64,000 nt of DNA from Clusia tigrina (GCA_920105625.2 OV050032.1:197787291-197851290); one strand, 5' to 3'. Positions 45,690 to 55,335 are shown, counted from the first letter of the stretch. Made by a program: numbers and translations. The notes: generated by a model from the letters alone, not told the origin.

Positions 45690-45950
45690 TTAAACAAATC
45701 AAACACGTAAAGTGCCTAAGCAATATAGAGAAGGTGACTATGTTGTCGTCACGAATTTTGAGACTCATACAGTGGTATCCTAAAAGCTATTTCCAAAATT
45801 TAAGGGACCTTACAGAGTGTCAAAAGTATTCAGACATGATAGATATGGACTTGAAGATGTGGAAGGGCTTTCTAGAGTTCCTTACAAAGGCGCGTATGGA
45901 TTATTCAAAATTTAAAGCAATGGTTCAGAGGTCACACACTGTTGTACACT
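45690..45950 (+). pseudogene. Ty3/gypsy-type integrase C-terminal relic
   Basis: The plus strand reads QYREGDYVVVTNFETHT, a stop, then KLFPKFKGPYRVSKVFRHDR and YGLEDVEGLSRVPYKG. This GDYV...KLxPKFxGPYxV...HDRYxLxDxEG pattern is the C-terminal DNA-binding part of insect Ty3/gypsy integrases. It is broken by a stop and truncated on both sides. It lies 2.1 kb from the LTR-like unit at 48.0-48.96 kb but separated from it by other insertions, so a link is unproved. Confidence 0.7.
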
Positions 45951-45999
45951 TGACTCTAAAATACAATTATATTACCAATAAACTACAATTGTCTGTACT

Positions 46000-46400
46000 T
46001 CTTCTTCTTCTTAGATGGCCAGTACAACCCGAGGCCGGGTTACGCCTGACTTGAGCAGCTGTCGCCAGGCGACTCTGCTTCGCGCGCACCTTCTCCAATC
46101 AGTTACACCAAGCGTGATTAGTGCTTCCTCAACTTGGTCCATCCACCTCACTCCCTCTTCATCGGCGACCTTTGGCTCTCGCCTCAAATACCTTTGTCGC
46201 CGGAGCTTCTTCATCCATACGATGGACATGACCCAGCCAGCGTAGTCGCTGAATGTTTAAACGCTGAACTATGTCAATATCGGCGTAGAGCTCATACAAC
46301 TCGCGGTTCATTCGAATACGATAGTTCTTCGCCAACTCGAACAGTACTAAAGATTTTGAGAAGAACTTTCCTCTCGAACACTCCAAGAGCGGCTGTTTGC
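46000..46400 (-). pseudogene. Family H reverse transcriptase C-terminus, copy 2
   Basis: The minus strand matches 19481-19830 closely: LELAKNYRIRMNRELYELYA, QRLRWLGHVHRMDEEAPATK and VADEEGVRWMDQVEEALITL. It ends in an (AAG)n-like tail, seen on the plus strand as CTTCTTCTTCTTA at 45999-46011. 5'-truncated near 46400. Confidence 0.82.
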
Positions 46401-46865
46401 GACAACTGTACTACTTGATGAAGCATCCGACTACTTGATGTATAAGGCAGAGCCATTGGGAAGTCGATACATATATTCCCATATGAATTCCCTTGTCTCT
46501 AAGTCGGCATTAGAGTCAGTCGCTATAGAGTTGTCGTAGTCGTTGTCGGTGACAAATCTCAATAATGCAACAAAAGATACTGCAAGAAGATATAGATTGA
46601 AAAATACTCCCAGAGGGACTAACACTCAACTATTCACACTGCAAATCAACTCAGAAACTATAAATAAAAACCATTTACTAACAAGAGAAAAGGAAAAGGT
46701 TATAATGGAAAAATACCATGAAATTTGTTCAAGAAGGACATAACCCAAATATATGTACCTACATACCTGGTATAGCACAAATCGAAATCGCCAGGAGTAA
46801 CCAACTCACTTAGTCTTAACAAATTGAACATAAATAAGTTGAAAAATTACCAAAACACTGCACTA
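46401..46865. other. No gene recognised
   Basis: CTACTTGATG occurs twice at 46410-46440. No coding motif is seen. Confidence 0.35.
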
Positions 46866-46917
46866 GATATTTTTAAGGGTGTTATACACTGCGACCTAGA
46901 AGATCTATTGTGATGCA
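46866..46917 (-). mobile_element. Family A minimal 3' end
   Basis: TTTTAAGGGTGTTATACACT, GCGACCTAGAAGATC and TATTGTGATGC match the A terminus in reverse. About 50 bp only. Confidence 0.7.
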
Positions 46918-47429
46918 AAACACCAGACTAAGTAGCAAAAGTATCCGCTTCTGATCGAAGAAAATGGAAAAGCATTCAAAGAACTACCGAATAATGCAGT
47001 ATCAATCTGAGATATATACAAGTATTCCAAACTATACGTGTACTGAGACTGAAATACGATGGCAAACAAAAAGTATGTGAACTCGTCTAAACGACTGAAA
47101 TACCTGAACCTGGTGGAATTGACAACACTAATTGAATCGTACAAGCCCATGACCCTGCTTTTTCTTGGTTTTCAAACACTATTCGTGGATCGCCTTGAAT
47201 CATTAGTAACCCTGAAATATCTCTATTATCCACATTATATACTGCAGTTCTATATCCTCTAATCAGGTGTTTTCACAGGTTGAATATAATTGAATACAAT
47301 ATATTGAAACAAAAATTATTGCCTACTTTTAGGATCCCATCTGGAGTGTGAGAATGAGTGCAGCACCCTCTCTATTTAAGCCAAGACACAATCCATGTAG
47401 ATGAAAGCTTCCATCGAGGTGTAGATAAT

Positions 47430-48037
47430 GCGCTAGAATGAATGAATGAATGAATGAAATAAAGAAGGAAAATATATCTCAACCAATTTGATCTATTGTA
47501 CTCCTCCTACAACTATCACCATCCCAAGTAAGAGAACTTTTCAGTCAGTGCTTGAACGGCGCCACACCGTGGTATCACATTAGGCCATTTTGTGGCCTGA
47601 AGTGTGCTTTAGGCGGCCACTCCTACCTACCTACCTACCTACCTACTCCTCCTGCATGTACCTCTTAAAGGTCTTCTATTAGTCCAACAGTTCTAAGGAG
47701 GCTTACTATTGAATTGCTCAAATGTCTCTGCCCTCGGGCCAGTAATGCCCCAGCAATTTCTTCCAATTGAAAGCTAAGGCTTCGCAGTTCATTAGAAGGT
47801 GCTCTGGTGTTGCTTCTGCCTCCATACAGAACCTACACGTGTTTACTGGTGAGAGTCCCAGTTTCATGAGCTGGCTTCTTAAACGACCGTGGCCTGTGAG
47901 GTGACCTGTCGGAGTTCTTAAATTGTTTTTGCTTAACTGTAGACATAGAGTTGCACGTTTGGAGTTATAGTCCCCAATCATGAGCTTGAATTGTCTAAGT
48001 TTTGATACTGAGGCCCAGTAGCGTGATCTTCTGAATC
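47430..48037 (-). mobile_element. Family B non-LTR retrotransposon 3' end, interrupted by family F
   Basis: On the minus strand the ORF2 end runs from about 48037 (RYWASVSKLRQ) through LRTPTGHLTGHGRLRSQLMK and CRFCMEAEATPEHLLMNC to YWPEGRDI near 47718. A 3'UTR and a (TTCA)n tail at 47430-47450 follow. The knuckle CX2C...HX4C is intact. The frame 47981-47718 is open for 87 residues. A family F 3' end is inserted in the 3'UTR. The same 3'UTR/tail is what lies nested in both A copies. Confidence 0.82.
47509..47643 (+). mobile_element. Family F minimal 3' end nested in B
   Basis: Flanked by TACTCCTCCT at 47499-47508 and 47644-47653, a 10-bp target duplication confirmed by the uninterrupted B sequence at 18785-18800. 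Holds GTGGTATCACATTAGGCCAT and GGCGGCCACTCC, then (CCTA)n. Confidence 0.88.
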
Positions 48038-48039
48038 TT

Positions 48040-48600
48040 ACTCAAGAACCCTCTTTCGAAGTGTAGATAAGATTCGAGAATGTTCTCGAATATAAAATCT
48101 TATTCAAGAACCCTCTTTCGAAGTGTAAATAAGATTCGAGAATGTTCTCGAAAACAAAATCTTACTCAAGAACCCTCTTTCGAAGGGTAGATAAGATTCG
48201 AGAGTGTTCTCGAAAATAAAATCTTACTCAAGAACCCTCTTTCGAAGTGTAGATAAGATTCGAGAGTGTTCTCGAAATTAAAGCTTACTCAAGAACCCTC
48301 TTTCGAAGTGTAGATAAGATTTGAGAATGTTCTCGAAAATAAAATCTTACTCAAGAACCCTCTTTCGAAGTGTAGATAAGATTCGAGAATATTCTCGAAA
48401 ATAAAATCTTACTCAAGAACCCTCTTTCGAAGTGTAAATAAGATTCGAGAATATTCTCGAAAATAAAATCTTACTCAAGAACCCTCTTTCGAAGTGTAGA
48501 TAAGATTCGAGAATGTTCTCGAAAATAAATCTTACTCCAGAACCCTCTTTCGAAGTGTAGATAAGATTCGAGAATGATCCAGAAGCTTCTTTAATAGTGT
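48040..48600. repeat. 62-bp tandem array (9 units), each with a four-part heat-shock element
   Basis: ACTCAAGAACCCTCTTTCGA-type starts lie at 48040, 48102, 48164, 48226, 48287, 48349, 48411, 48473 and 48534 (61-62 bp). Each unit contains ATTCGAGAATGTTCTCGAAA, which fits TTCnnGAAnnTTCnnGAA, i.e. four alternating nGAAn/nTTCn blocks, the heat-shock factor consensus. Five of the first eight are perfect, units 3-5 have one change each, and unit 9 is altered in its third block. Each unit also has TTTCGAA, and most have TAGATAAG, a GATA-factor-type site. Confidence 0.95.
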
Positions 48601-48602
48601 AG

Positions 48603-48616
48603 AGAATATTCTAGAA
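48603..48616 (+). promoter_or_regulatory. Promoter-proximal heat-shock element
   Basis: Just outside the array, GAGAATATTCTAGAATGTTC contains GAAnnTTCnnGAAnnTTC, a further four-part element about 25-40 bp upstream of the TATA box (it extends to about 48621). Its spacing resembles HSF-driven insect promoters. Function is inferred. Confidence 0.65.
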
Positions 48617-48641
48617 TGTTCTACTTCAACCATTAGAAAGG

Positions 48642-48680
48642 TATATACGCCACCACACACTTAAAGTAGACGCAGTTGAA
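48642..48680 (+). promoter_or_regulatory. TATA box and initiator
   Basis: TATATA at 48642-48647 is followed by GCAGTTGA with the A at 48674, 32 bases downstream, matching the spacing and the TCAGTY-like initiator of insect RNA polymerase II promoters. With the upstream heat-shock elements this forms a compact inducible promoter candidate pointing right. Confidence 0.6.
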
Positions 48681-48958
48681 AAGCAACCGTAACAATGTGT
48701 ACATCGGGCATTTTAATCGAAACAGCATCACTTATGATTGTGATTGAGAAGTAGTAAAGCGATCTGGACATCTCCAGCCGACTAAGAAGTAATAAAGTGA
48801 TCTCGACATCCCCAGCTGACTAAGAAGTAATAAAGTGTTTAAATGGAGTGCAAATTGTAATAAAGTAAACTTGAAGACTATTATTAAGTGTGTAAATAGC
48901 AATAATTAAATAAAGTTAACTATTTTAATTTAACCAGCTACTGTTTGATTACTACACA
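48642..48958 (+). other. Short transcription unit or LTR-like segment with four AATAAA signals
   Basis: Downstream of the initiator, AATAAA occurs at 48791-48796, 48829-48834, 48859-48864 and 48909-48914, within a partly duplicated sequence (CTAAGAAGTAATAAAGTGAT). Promoter and poly(A) signals within about 270 bp are the hallmark of an LTR (U3-R-U5). The right end may be near TTACTACACA (about 48956). No second LTR, clear TG...CA ends or target duplication were found, so a stand-alone short non-coding RNA unit is the alternative. Confidence 0.45.
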
Positions 48959-49682
48959 ATCCAGTGGTACGAATCCGAGAATTGAGAGTTATAGTAAATT
49001 GTCAGGAGGGCAATTTCGTAACAGTTTAAATCGCCAGTAGACCAATTTCGTAGCACTATCATTAAAATTGACTGGAATAGCTGTCTTGCCACGCAAACAA
49101 TGAAGTCGCACAGTCGATTCATTTTAGATAGTTGGCAGCCCTGGCAACAAATGTTCTGTCCTTCCTGCAACGCTTTTAGAAGCGTGTGAACTCGGAGTTA
49201 TTTCTGTTCTCTAAAAATTCACAGAGACTGCAAAATTCAGCCTTCAAAGGGGGGGTTCACACTATGTCCCTCAAACGGCACCCCGGCAGGCGTCTCACAA
49301 ACTACATTGATTGTAGGGTATTTGTGCTATTTTCCGCTGCTGTAGCGTACTCACTCTTCCAGCTCCTACTTTAAATGTGCACTGAATGTGAGGCGGAGAA
49401 GTCCTCGTCTTGATTCATTCTGTTTATGCCAAAAGTTCAAAGGCAGATACTGTCGAAAGTGGAGCAATAAAAAGTCGCAGTAGGCCTGGTCGCGTATGAA
49501 AATTTCTTTAGAAGTTTCCGGAATTTGTGAAAAGTGATTTCAGTATTGCTCGGAATAAAAATTTTCAAGCTTTCGTAATTTTTTTTTTTTCATTTTGGTT
49601 AAACAAATATTTTTTTTTTCTTGCAAAAATTCCACGCATTTTTCTATTTGTAATCCCAGGACGAGGAATATTTTTATTCAAA
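48959..49682. other. Upstream region of the helicase gene
   Basis: Contains a T-rich stretch at 49577-49622 and a possible 3' splice site (polypyrimidine then CCCAG at about 49660) upstream of the start codon. No repeat recognised. Probably holds the promoter and 5' leader of the helicase gene, but no TATA box is obvious. Confidence 0.4.
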
Positions 49683-50970
49683 ATGATAATGAAAGCTGAG
49701 AAGGATGGTGGACAGGGAGCTGAAAACAAAGGTTTGTGGTGTCAATTTTTTATGTTTGAGGAATCTATGCAAACGCATTCTTTGCTTCGCAGGTACTTTT
49801 GAAGCGCTGAAAGTGAAGCCGGAATTTATAATGGCTGTGGAAATGTTGGGTATCGACAGACCGAACAACGTGCAGAGGTCGATGCTGAGCAAATTGCTTG
49901 CGACTCCCCGTCCGAATATGGTGTTGCGCAACCGGTCTGGAACCGGAAAGACTCTTGGCTTTTGCCTCGTGATGTTGAACCACGTCGATACTGAGCAGGA
50001 TTTCCCGCAAGTGTTGTGCATCTCACCCACTTACGAGTTGACCATGCAGACTGCCTCGGTGGTGGCGCGGCTGTGCGCATTTCGGCCTGATGTGAGAATC
50101 AAACATGCCGTGGCTCCTGAAGATGACCGCAGCCCCATAACCGAGCATGTCATCATCGGGACTGCCGACATAGTGGTGCAGTGGGCCGCTCAAGGACGCC
50201 GTCTTGACCTTAGCAAATTATGGTGTTGTGTGCTTGATGAAGGCGACACTATGATAAAGAAGCAGGGCGGTCACTGCAGAGACGTCATGTATATTTTCCA
50301 GAAACTCGATTTGGACTGCCAGGTCATAGTCGTTTCGGCAACATACGAAAAGGAGGTGTGGGAATTCTCCCAGCTGGTAGTGTTTGAGCCGGTGCTCCTC
50401 CAGTTGGAGCGGCACGAGGACTGCCTGGATCAGATAAAGCAGTACTATGTGCGCTGCGAGAGCGAGGTGGAGAAATACCTGGCCATTCGGAGAGTGTACA
50501 GTCTTCTCGAATGCCAGATTCTGGTTTATTGCCACACACGTGCACACGCCGATTGGTTGGCACACGAGATGCGCTCTGATGGCCACAACACTACTGTGCT
50601 TTATAAGGAACTGTCAGGAACACAACGAGTTGGAATAGTGACATGTTTTCAAGAGGGTCTCATCCAGCTGCTGATATCGTACGATGGCAGCAGTTCACTG
50701 TCTGGAATTGACTTGCCCTCAGTTGCGTTGGTCGTCCATTTCGATCTGCCACTGACCGACAAGGACACCACAGACTACGACACTTATCTGCATCGCATAA
50801 GTCGTCCCGGTAAGCACTGGAACCGTGCTGTCGCCATCAATTTGTTAGAAACCGAAGCTGAAATGGCCCAGTGTTTCGAGCTCTCACAGCACTTCGGGAA
50901 GAACATCGCGCCTTTCGACACAAACAGTGTTGACGCTATCTTGAACCTCCAACCGACTTATATCTATTGA
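49683..50970 (+). CDS. DDX19/Dbp5-like DEAD-box RNA helicase paralogue (one predicted intron)
   Basis: Predicted product 408 residues: exon 1 49683-49731, intron 49732-49792, exon 2 49793-50970. The start AAAATG has A at -3. Splicing joins ENK to GTFEALKVKPEF in frame, matching the SVKTFEEL-type start of the DDX19 core. Motifs: Q (Gln44), I SGTGKT (65-70), Ia PTYEL (95-99), Ib TAD (140-142, normally TPG), II DEGD (165-168, normally DEAD), III SAT (198-200), IV CHTR (263-266), V SGID (320-323, normally RGID), VI HRISRPGK (350-357, normally HRIGRTGR). DDX19/Dbp5 proteins release mRNA at the nuclear pore. This copy lacks the about 100-residue N-terminal extension and has weakened RNA/ATP motifs, yet its frame is uninterrupted. 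Likely a diverged duplicate with a changed or restricted (for example germline) role. The start could instead be the unspliced ATG at 49705, giving 421 residues. Confidence 0.85.
49732..49792 (+). other. Predicted 61-bp intron of the helicase gene
   Basis: Donor AAAG/GTTTGTGG and acceptor TTTGCTTCGCAG/GT bound 61 bases, the common short intron size in flies. Removing it links two in-frame segments and restores family-like sequence at the join, whereas reading through it gives a Cys-rich stretch foreign to DDX19. Confidence 0.7.
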
Positions 50971-51091
50971 ACGCTTCGCTATATTTGATATTTCATTCTA
51001 AATTTTTGCCCATTCTAAATTTCAATTCGAGCACTCTCGTGTTTCAATGTATTTAATATCTGAGTAATATGTTTCGATAGATTTTAGTGTA

Positions 51092-51097
51092 AATAAA
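51092..51097 (+). terminator. Poly(A) signal of the helicase gene
   Basis: AATAAA about 120 bases after the stop codon, in an AT-rich 3'UTR. Confidence 0.65.
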
Positions 51098-51164
51098 AAG
51101 TAAATTAAAAAATCAATTGAAATATGTGAAGGGAAAAATAGTTGCAATTTGAGGATGAACTGCT

Positions 51165-51850
51165 CACTACTGCCAGGCTGGAAGAGGATTTATCGAAAGT
51201 TTTTTTTTCTGACACCAGTTTTGCGTGATGTCAATGGCTAGTTGCATGCGATCTGTTATGTTAGAGTCCAACTTACCTCTGACCATAATTACCAAATCAT
51301 CCACAAAGCCCTGAACTTCGTATCCGAGGTCATTGAGAGTTTGTAAGAGTGGTGATAGGACGCCTCCCTGGTTGACCTGGCAATCAACCTTTCTGCCCCC
51401 TGTTTCAAAGATAATTGTTCTGTTTGTCAGCATATTGAGAACCCATGTTATGATCAGTCTTTGTATACCTTTCCTGTTCATCGCATCCTCAAATGATCTG
51501 AGAGTAGCATTATCAAAAGCCCGGGTAATGTTAACCCAGAGAGCTATTTCTTTGCCTTCAAACGCCTTTTAAATTTTGCTCGTTAAGCTACGTCTATGGC
51601 TGTCTCAGTCGATTCGCCTGATTGGTAAGCATATTGTTCAATATGAAGAGGCGAGTCTTTAAGATAAGTTTCTCTGATATATTGATCCAAAAATTTGTCT
51701 ACAACTTTTAGCCGGAATGACGTTAGGCTAATGGGCCGGTTGGCTTTTGGCGTGTGGTCCGCCTTTTTGCCCGCTTTCGGTATGAAAGCCACCCTAGTCT
51801 TCGTCCAAGGTTTAGGCACTATACCTAATTCCAGACTTTGCTAACGCAGG
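51165..51850 (-). pseudogene. Jockey-like non-LTR reverse transcriptase relic
   Basis: 51819-51583 (minus) reads PWTKTRVAFIPKAGKKADHT, NRPISLTSFRLKVVDKFLD and EQYAYQSGESTETA, the finger region. 51481-51167 reads RKGIQRLIITWVLNMLTNRT, DCQVNQGGVLSPLLQTLNDL and GFVDDLVIMVRGK. The catalytic box is FVDD rather than FADD. About ten residues are missing after VNQG and after SPLL. A stop-rich join links the two frames. It begins about 70 bp past the helicase poly(A) signal, in the opposite orientation. Confidence 0.82.
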
Positions 51851-52499
51851 TGCCAATACATCAACACCTTTCTGAACATTGTGTCTACTTCTGCCTGATA
51901 GCATAATATTACATAGTTGGGGATGAAATGATAGCATGAATGAAGCCCAAAGTAGTCAAAAGCTGAATTCAACGAGAGAATGTGAGGAATGTTCCGAATC
52001 ACTTCAGATTTCTGTCAGTCACAACTTTCTAAGGGAGAACTTAAGGAGTGTTCTGTAGTATCAGACTCACTATTCATTTATTCATTATTTATTAATAATT
52101 AGTTCGTCTTCTAAGGAGAAATTCGGGAGTACTATGTGCCGAGGCTTTCAGTGTCTCTGTATTTTTGGTCCACACTGACTTACACGGTCACCCTAAGCTT
52201 TGTTGTTTACACCGTTGAATCAACAACTTCGGATGTCGGACCTTGTCCCTACGAGTCAAGTGATCTTACATTTGTTCTATTTGTGAGAGAGTGGTAATTA
52301 TAGATTGATGCACAGATTCTTTATTGGTTCAGGAAAACAAAGCTGATCTCAGAGTGCATATAGATGTGGGGATCAAGATTGAGGCAGTCTATTTGCTTAT
52401 CCACAGATAACGTGGAGCCAGCACTTAGAGACTGTTTCCTTCATTCCTCAATGATACATTTCTTAAAGTGTTTCCTTTCACACACGTTCAGTGACGAAT
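51851..52499. other. No gene recognised
   Basis: TTCATTTATTCATTATTTAT (about 52072-52093) may be a retrotransposon-type tail. Nothing else is supported. Confidence 0.35.
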
Positions 52500-52613
52500 G
52501 GGAGAGAGAGACAGAGAGAGTGAGAGACAGAGAGAGAGGGAGAGAGAGAGAGAGAGTGAGAGACAGAGAGAGAGAGAGAGGGAGAGAGAGAGAGAGAGAG
52601 GGAGAGAGAAAGA
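52500..52613. repeat. (GA)n tract, about 114 bp
   Basis: GAGAGA with ACAGAG and GTGAGAG interruptions. GA tracts of this kind can bind GAGA factor in flies. Reading frames over it are low complexity and not genes. Confidence 0.92.
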
Positions 52614-52624
52614 AATGGTAGTTT

Positions 52625-52985
52625 GCAGCAGAGAACACAGAGAAAAGAAACTTAAAGTTCCAACGGCAAACCAGCGAAATAAAGCAGACGGACGCTGTAC
52701 ACGAATCTACTGAAAATCGTGGTGACTCCACTCAAAATCGTGGTGAATCCACTCAATATCGTGGTGAATCCACTCAAGATCGTGGTGAATCCACTCAATA
52801 TCGTGGTGAATCCACTCAATATCGTGGTGAATCCACTCAATATCGTGGTGAATCCACTCAATATCGTGGTGAATCCACTAAAAAACCGTGGCGTGTCCGC
52901 TACGGACGCTGGCAGTGACAAAGACTTTCCCTTCTCTGTGTTCTCTGGTTTGCCTATAAACAGGGATCTCAGTTTTGTAGCTCTA
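52625..52985 (+). mobile_element. Family D 3' region, copy 2
   Basis: The left flank CAGAGAAAAGAAACTTAAAG and the right flank GTGTCCGCTACGGACGCTGG match, in reverse orientation, the sequences flanking the minisatellite in copy 1. ORF2 is absent; the copy starts just before the array. It adjoins the GA tract. Confidence 0.78.
52702..52885. repeat. 21-bp minisatellite in family D copy 2 (about 8-9 units)
   Basis: Units ACTCAATATCGTGGTGAATC plus C. Same unit as at 13241-13516 but mostly carrying ATATC instead of AGAATC/AAAATC, so each copy has homogenised its own variant. Confidence 0.92.
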
Positions 52986-53066
52986 TCAATTTTTGTCAGT
53001 TCACACCGAAACAGTTTCTAATTGAAGAGGTCCATGAAATAATGCAGTTAATTTCTGAAGTGAGGT

Positions 53067-53690
53067 ACTCAACTCTCTCGTCAGCAACTCTCTCATCAGC
53101 AACTCTCTCGTCAGCAACTCTCTTGTCAGGAACTCTTTCATCAGCAACTCCAACGCAGATCAATTTGAAACTATTTTCTCTTTCACACACTTTCCTCCTT
53201 AAAATTTCAATGATGATCAACTCTCGTCAGCAACTCTCTCGTCAGCGCCTCTCTCATCAGTAGGTCTCTCGTCAGCAACTCTCTCGTCAGCAATTCTCTC
53301 GTCAGCAACTCTCTCGCTGATCAATTTTAAACTATTTGTTTTTTCACACACTTTCCTCCTAAAAATTTCACTGATGATCAACTCTCTCGTCACAAACTCT
53401 CTCATCAGCAACTTTCTCATTGGCAACACTCTCTTCAGGAACTCTCTCACCAGCAACTCTCTCGTCGGCAACTCTCTCGTCAGCGACTCTCTCGCTGATC
53501 AATTGTAAACTATTTTCTTTTTCACACACTTTCCACCTAAAAATTTCACTGATGATCAACTCTCTCGTCAGCAACTCTCTCATCAGCAACTCTCTCATCA
53601 GCAACTCTCTCCTCACCAACTCTCCCTCAGATCTATTTTAAACTATTTTCTCTTTATCACACTTTCCTCCTCAAAATTTCGATGATGATT
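53067..53690. repeat. Composite array of 15-bp units and a spacer
   Basis: Blocks of AACTCTCTCGTCAGC (15 bp) alternate with a spacer containing GATCAATTTTAAACTATTTT, TTTCACACACTTTCCTCC and AAAATTTCACTGATGATCAA. The spacer occurs near 53181, 53342, 53520 and 53652, spacing 132-178 bp because the number of 15-bp units varies. On the minus strand the short units read ADERV repeatedly. Confidence 0.93.
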
Positions 53691-55330
53691 GGTGGACAAA
53701 AATACCATAAGAGTAAAATAAAAACAACAGAAGCTTCAACTATAGCGTGTTCCACTACCACTACTCCGTGTTCTGTGTTCCATTGGAAAAATATTCTCTT
53801 GCTCCCATAGGCATGCTCAAAATACGGGATGGACAAAACGAAGGGTTGCTTGAGACCCATTCGCAAGCTCCATCAAATAATGTGCTGATCTACAAACAGG
53901 AATTTTGAGAGTTTTCCAGAACTTCAATACATGTCTGGAAAGTCGGGATATATTGGAGAAGAATATATATATGCGAACCGCTACATGGAGTCCTTCATTG
54001 TGGACTCTAAAATGTTGAACACAAAAACACGAGGCAAACCACACTCTTTGAGTACGAGTCGTTTGTGTTGGTGTACGTTCAGATTTTCAACTTTAGTATA
54101 TTGTCTGGTTTTGTTTTCGAGGATTTACTGTACTACAATGAAAACCGCTAAAAGCCAAAAGACACACCGACACGCATATCTCCATTTGCGATTATTAAAC
54201 ATTTATTTTTCATTCATTCGGCGAGGAAGAGTGCGAGTGGTGAAGCAGATTGTAAACCCACTGAAGCCATAAGCAAAAATGTTTTGTACAAATCAGGGGC
54301 GCGGAGGAGGCACAACAAATTGCAGTGTAACCCACAAAGTCAGCCGAAATGAAACGGTTGCGTGTTCAGACAAGGGGACGGGGCAGAAGCTGCCTACCTA
54401 GCAATTGGTGTGAACAACAACTTTTTTCGCCTCAGTGTCGAGCCAGAGCTGTGTTGGCCATGACGAATTCAATTTGCGAAGCGAACGCAAGAGACCAAAA
54501 GAGTGCTGTGACTGGTTGCCTCCGAACGCCCTGAAGGGGCCATTTACTTGCCTGTTTACAGTTGCGGTTTGATTAATTTTGTATTATCGAAAATGCTGTG
54601 CAAAATCCTCTCAGGCGCGTTAGAAATAAAATGTGGACGCCGCCGTAGGAAAATTTGGGAAAATGCTTCAATACAACAGGAGAACAGGATCATGTTCATA
54701 TGCATATGTACGTGCAAGTCCTTTTGTGTGTGGCCCAGCGGTGTGGAATATTTTTGGGCATACGCATTAATAACGCCACGCTCAATTAGGCAATTTGAGT
54801 AACCAGCACGGCCAACAGGGGACCAACTGAACTGCAATAAATTATTAATTGTTCAGCGAGGAACTGAGTGTGGGAGTTTTCAGCCAATGTGGAAAGTATT
54901 CGTTTGGGTTCTGGGTTTGTATTTTCCTATTGCAACATTAAACGAGATTCACTTTCCTAGTCTTTCTTTGCTGGGTGTGTGAAGTTCTTCTATGATCCGG
55001 GAAGTGAGTGTTTTTTGCCTCTTGGTATACTTTCGCGGAATGTCAGGAACAAAATAAAGGACTCTTCTTCCACATACGCTACATAAAGTCCATAGTGGAA
55101 GAGTGCTATCAACAACTTCTTCTCTTGCCATTGTCCCAATTTAGAGGATTATTTAAGAGGATGAAATTTGAACGAGAAATGTCCGTGTTGTGTTTCGCAA
55201 TTCTTCTGGTCATTGCAACACTCTGATTGTTGTGGGGTTGTGTCACATTATGTATTTGAAATGCAATCAAAGGACATTTATATCCTGACGCTCTATAAGT
55301 CCATGTTGAATGATTGATTACTCGTGCAAT
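53691..55330. other. Single-copy-looking non-coding DNA
   Basis: Only short frames on both strands and no motif recognised. Confidence 0.35.
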
Positions 55331-55335
55331 ACTGC

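Noticed and set aside
48040..48600. CRISPR-like array
   Set aside because: Units are contiguous without unique spacers, in a eukaryotic context; it is a tandem repeat.
48957..48985. Primer-binding site after the LTR-like segment (TGGTACGAATCC)
   Set aside because: It begins with TGG but I could not match it to a tRNA 3' end with confidence.
50218..50586. Minus-strand 122-residue frame
   Set aside because: Shadow of the helicase coding sequence on the other strand.
52364..52731. Arg/Glu-rich and Ser/Leu-rich frames over the GA tract
   Set aside because: Pure product of (GA)n in different frames.
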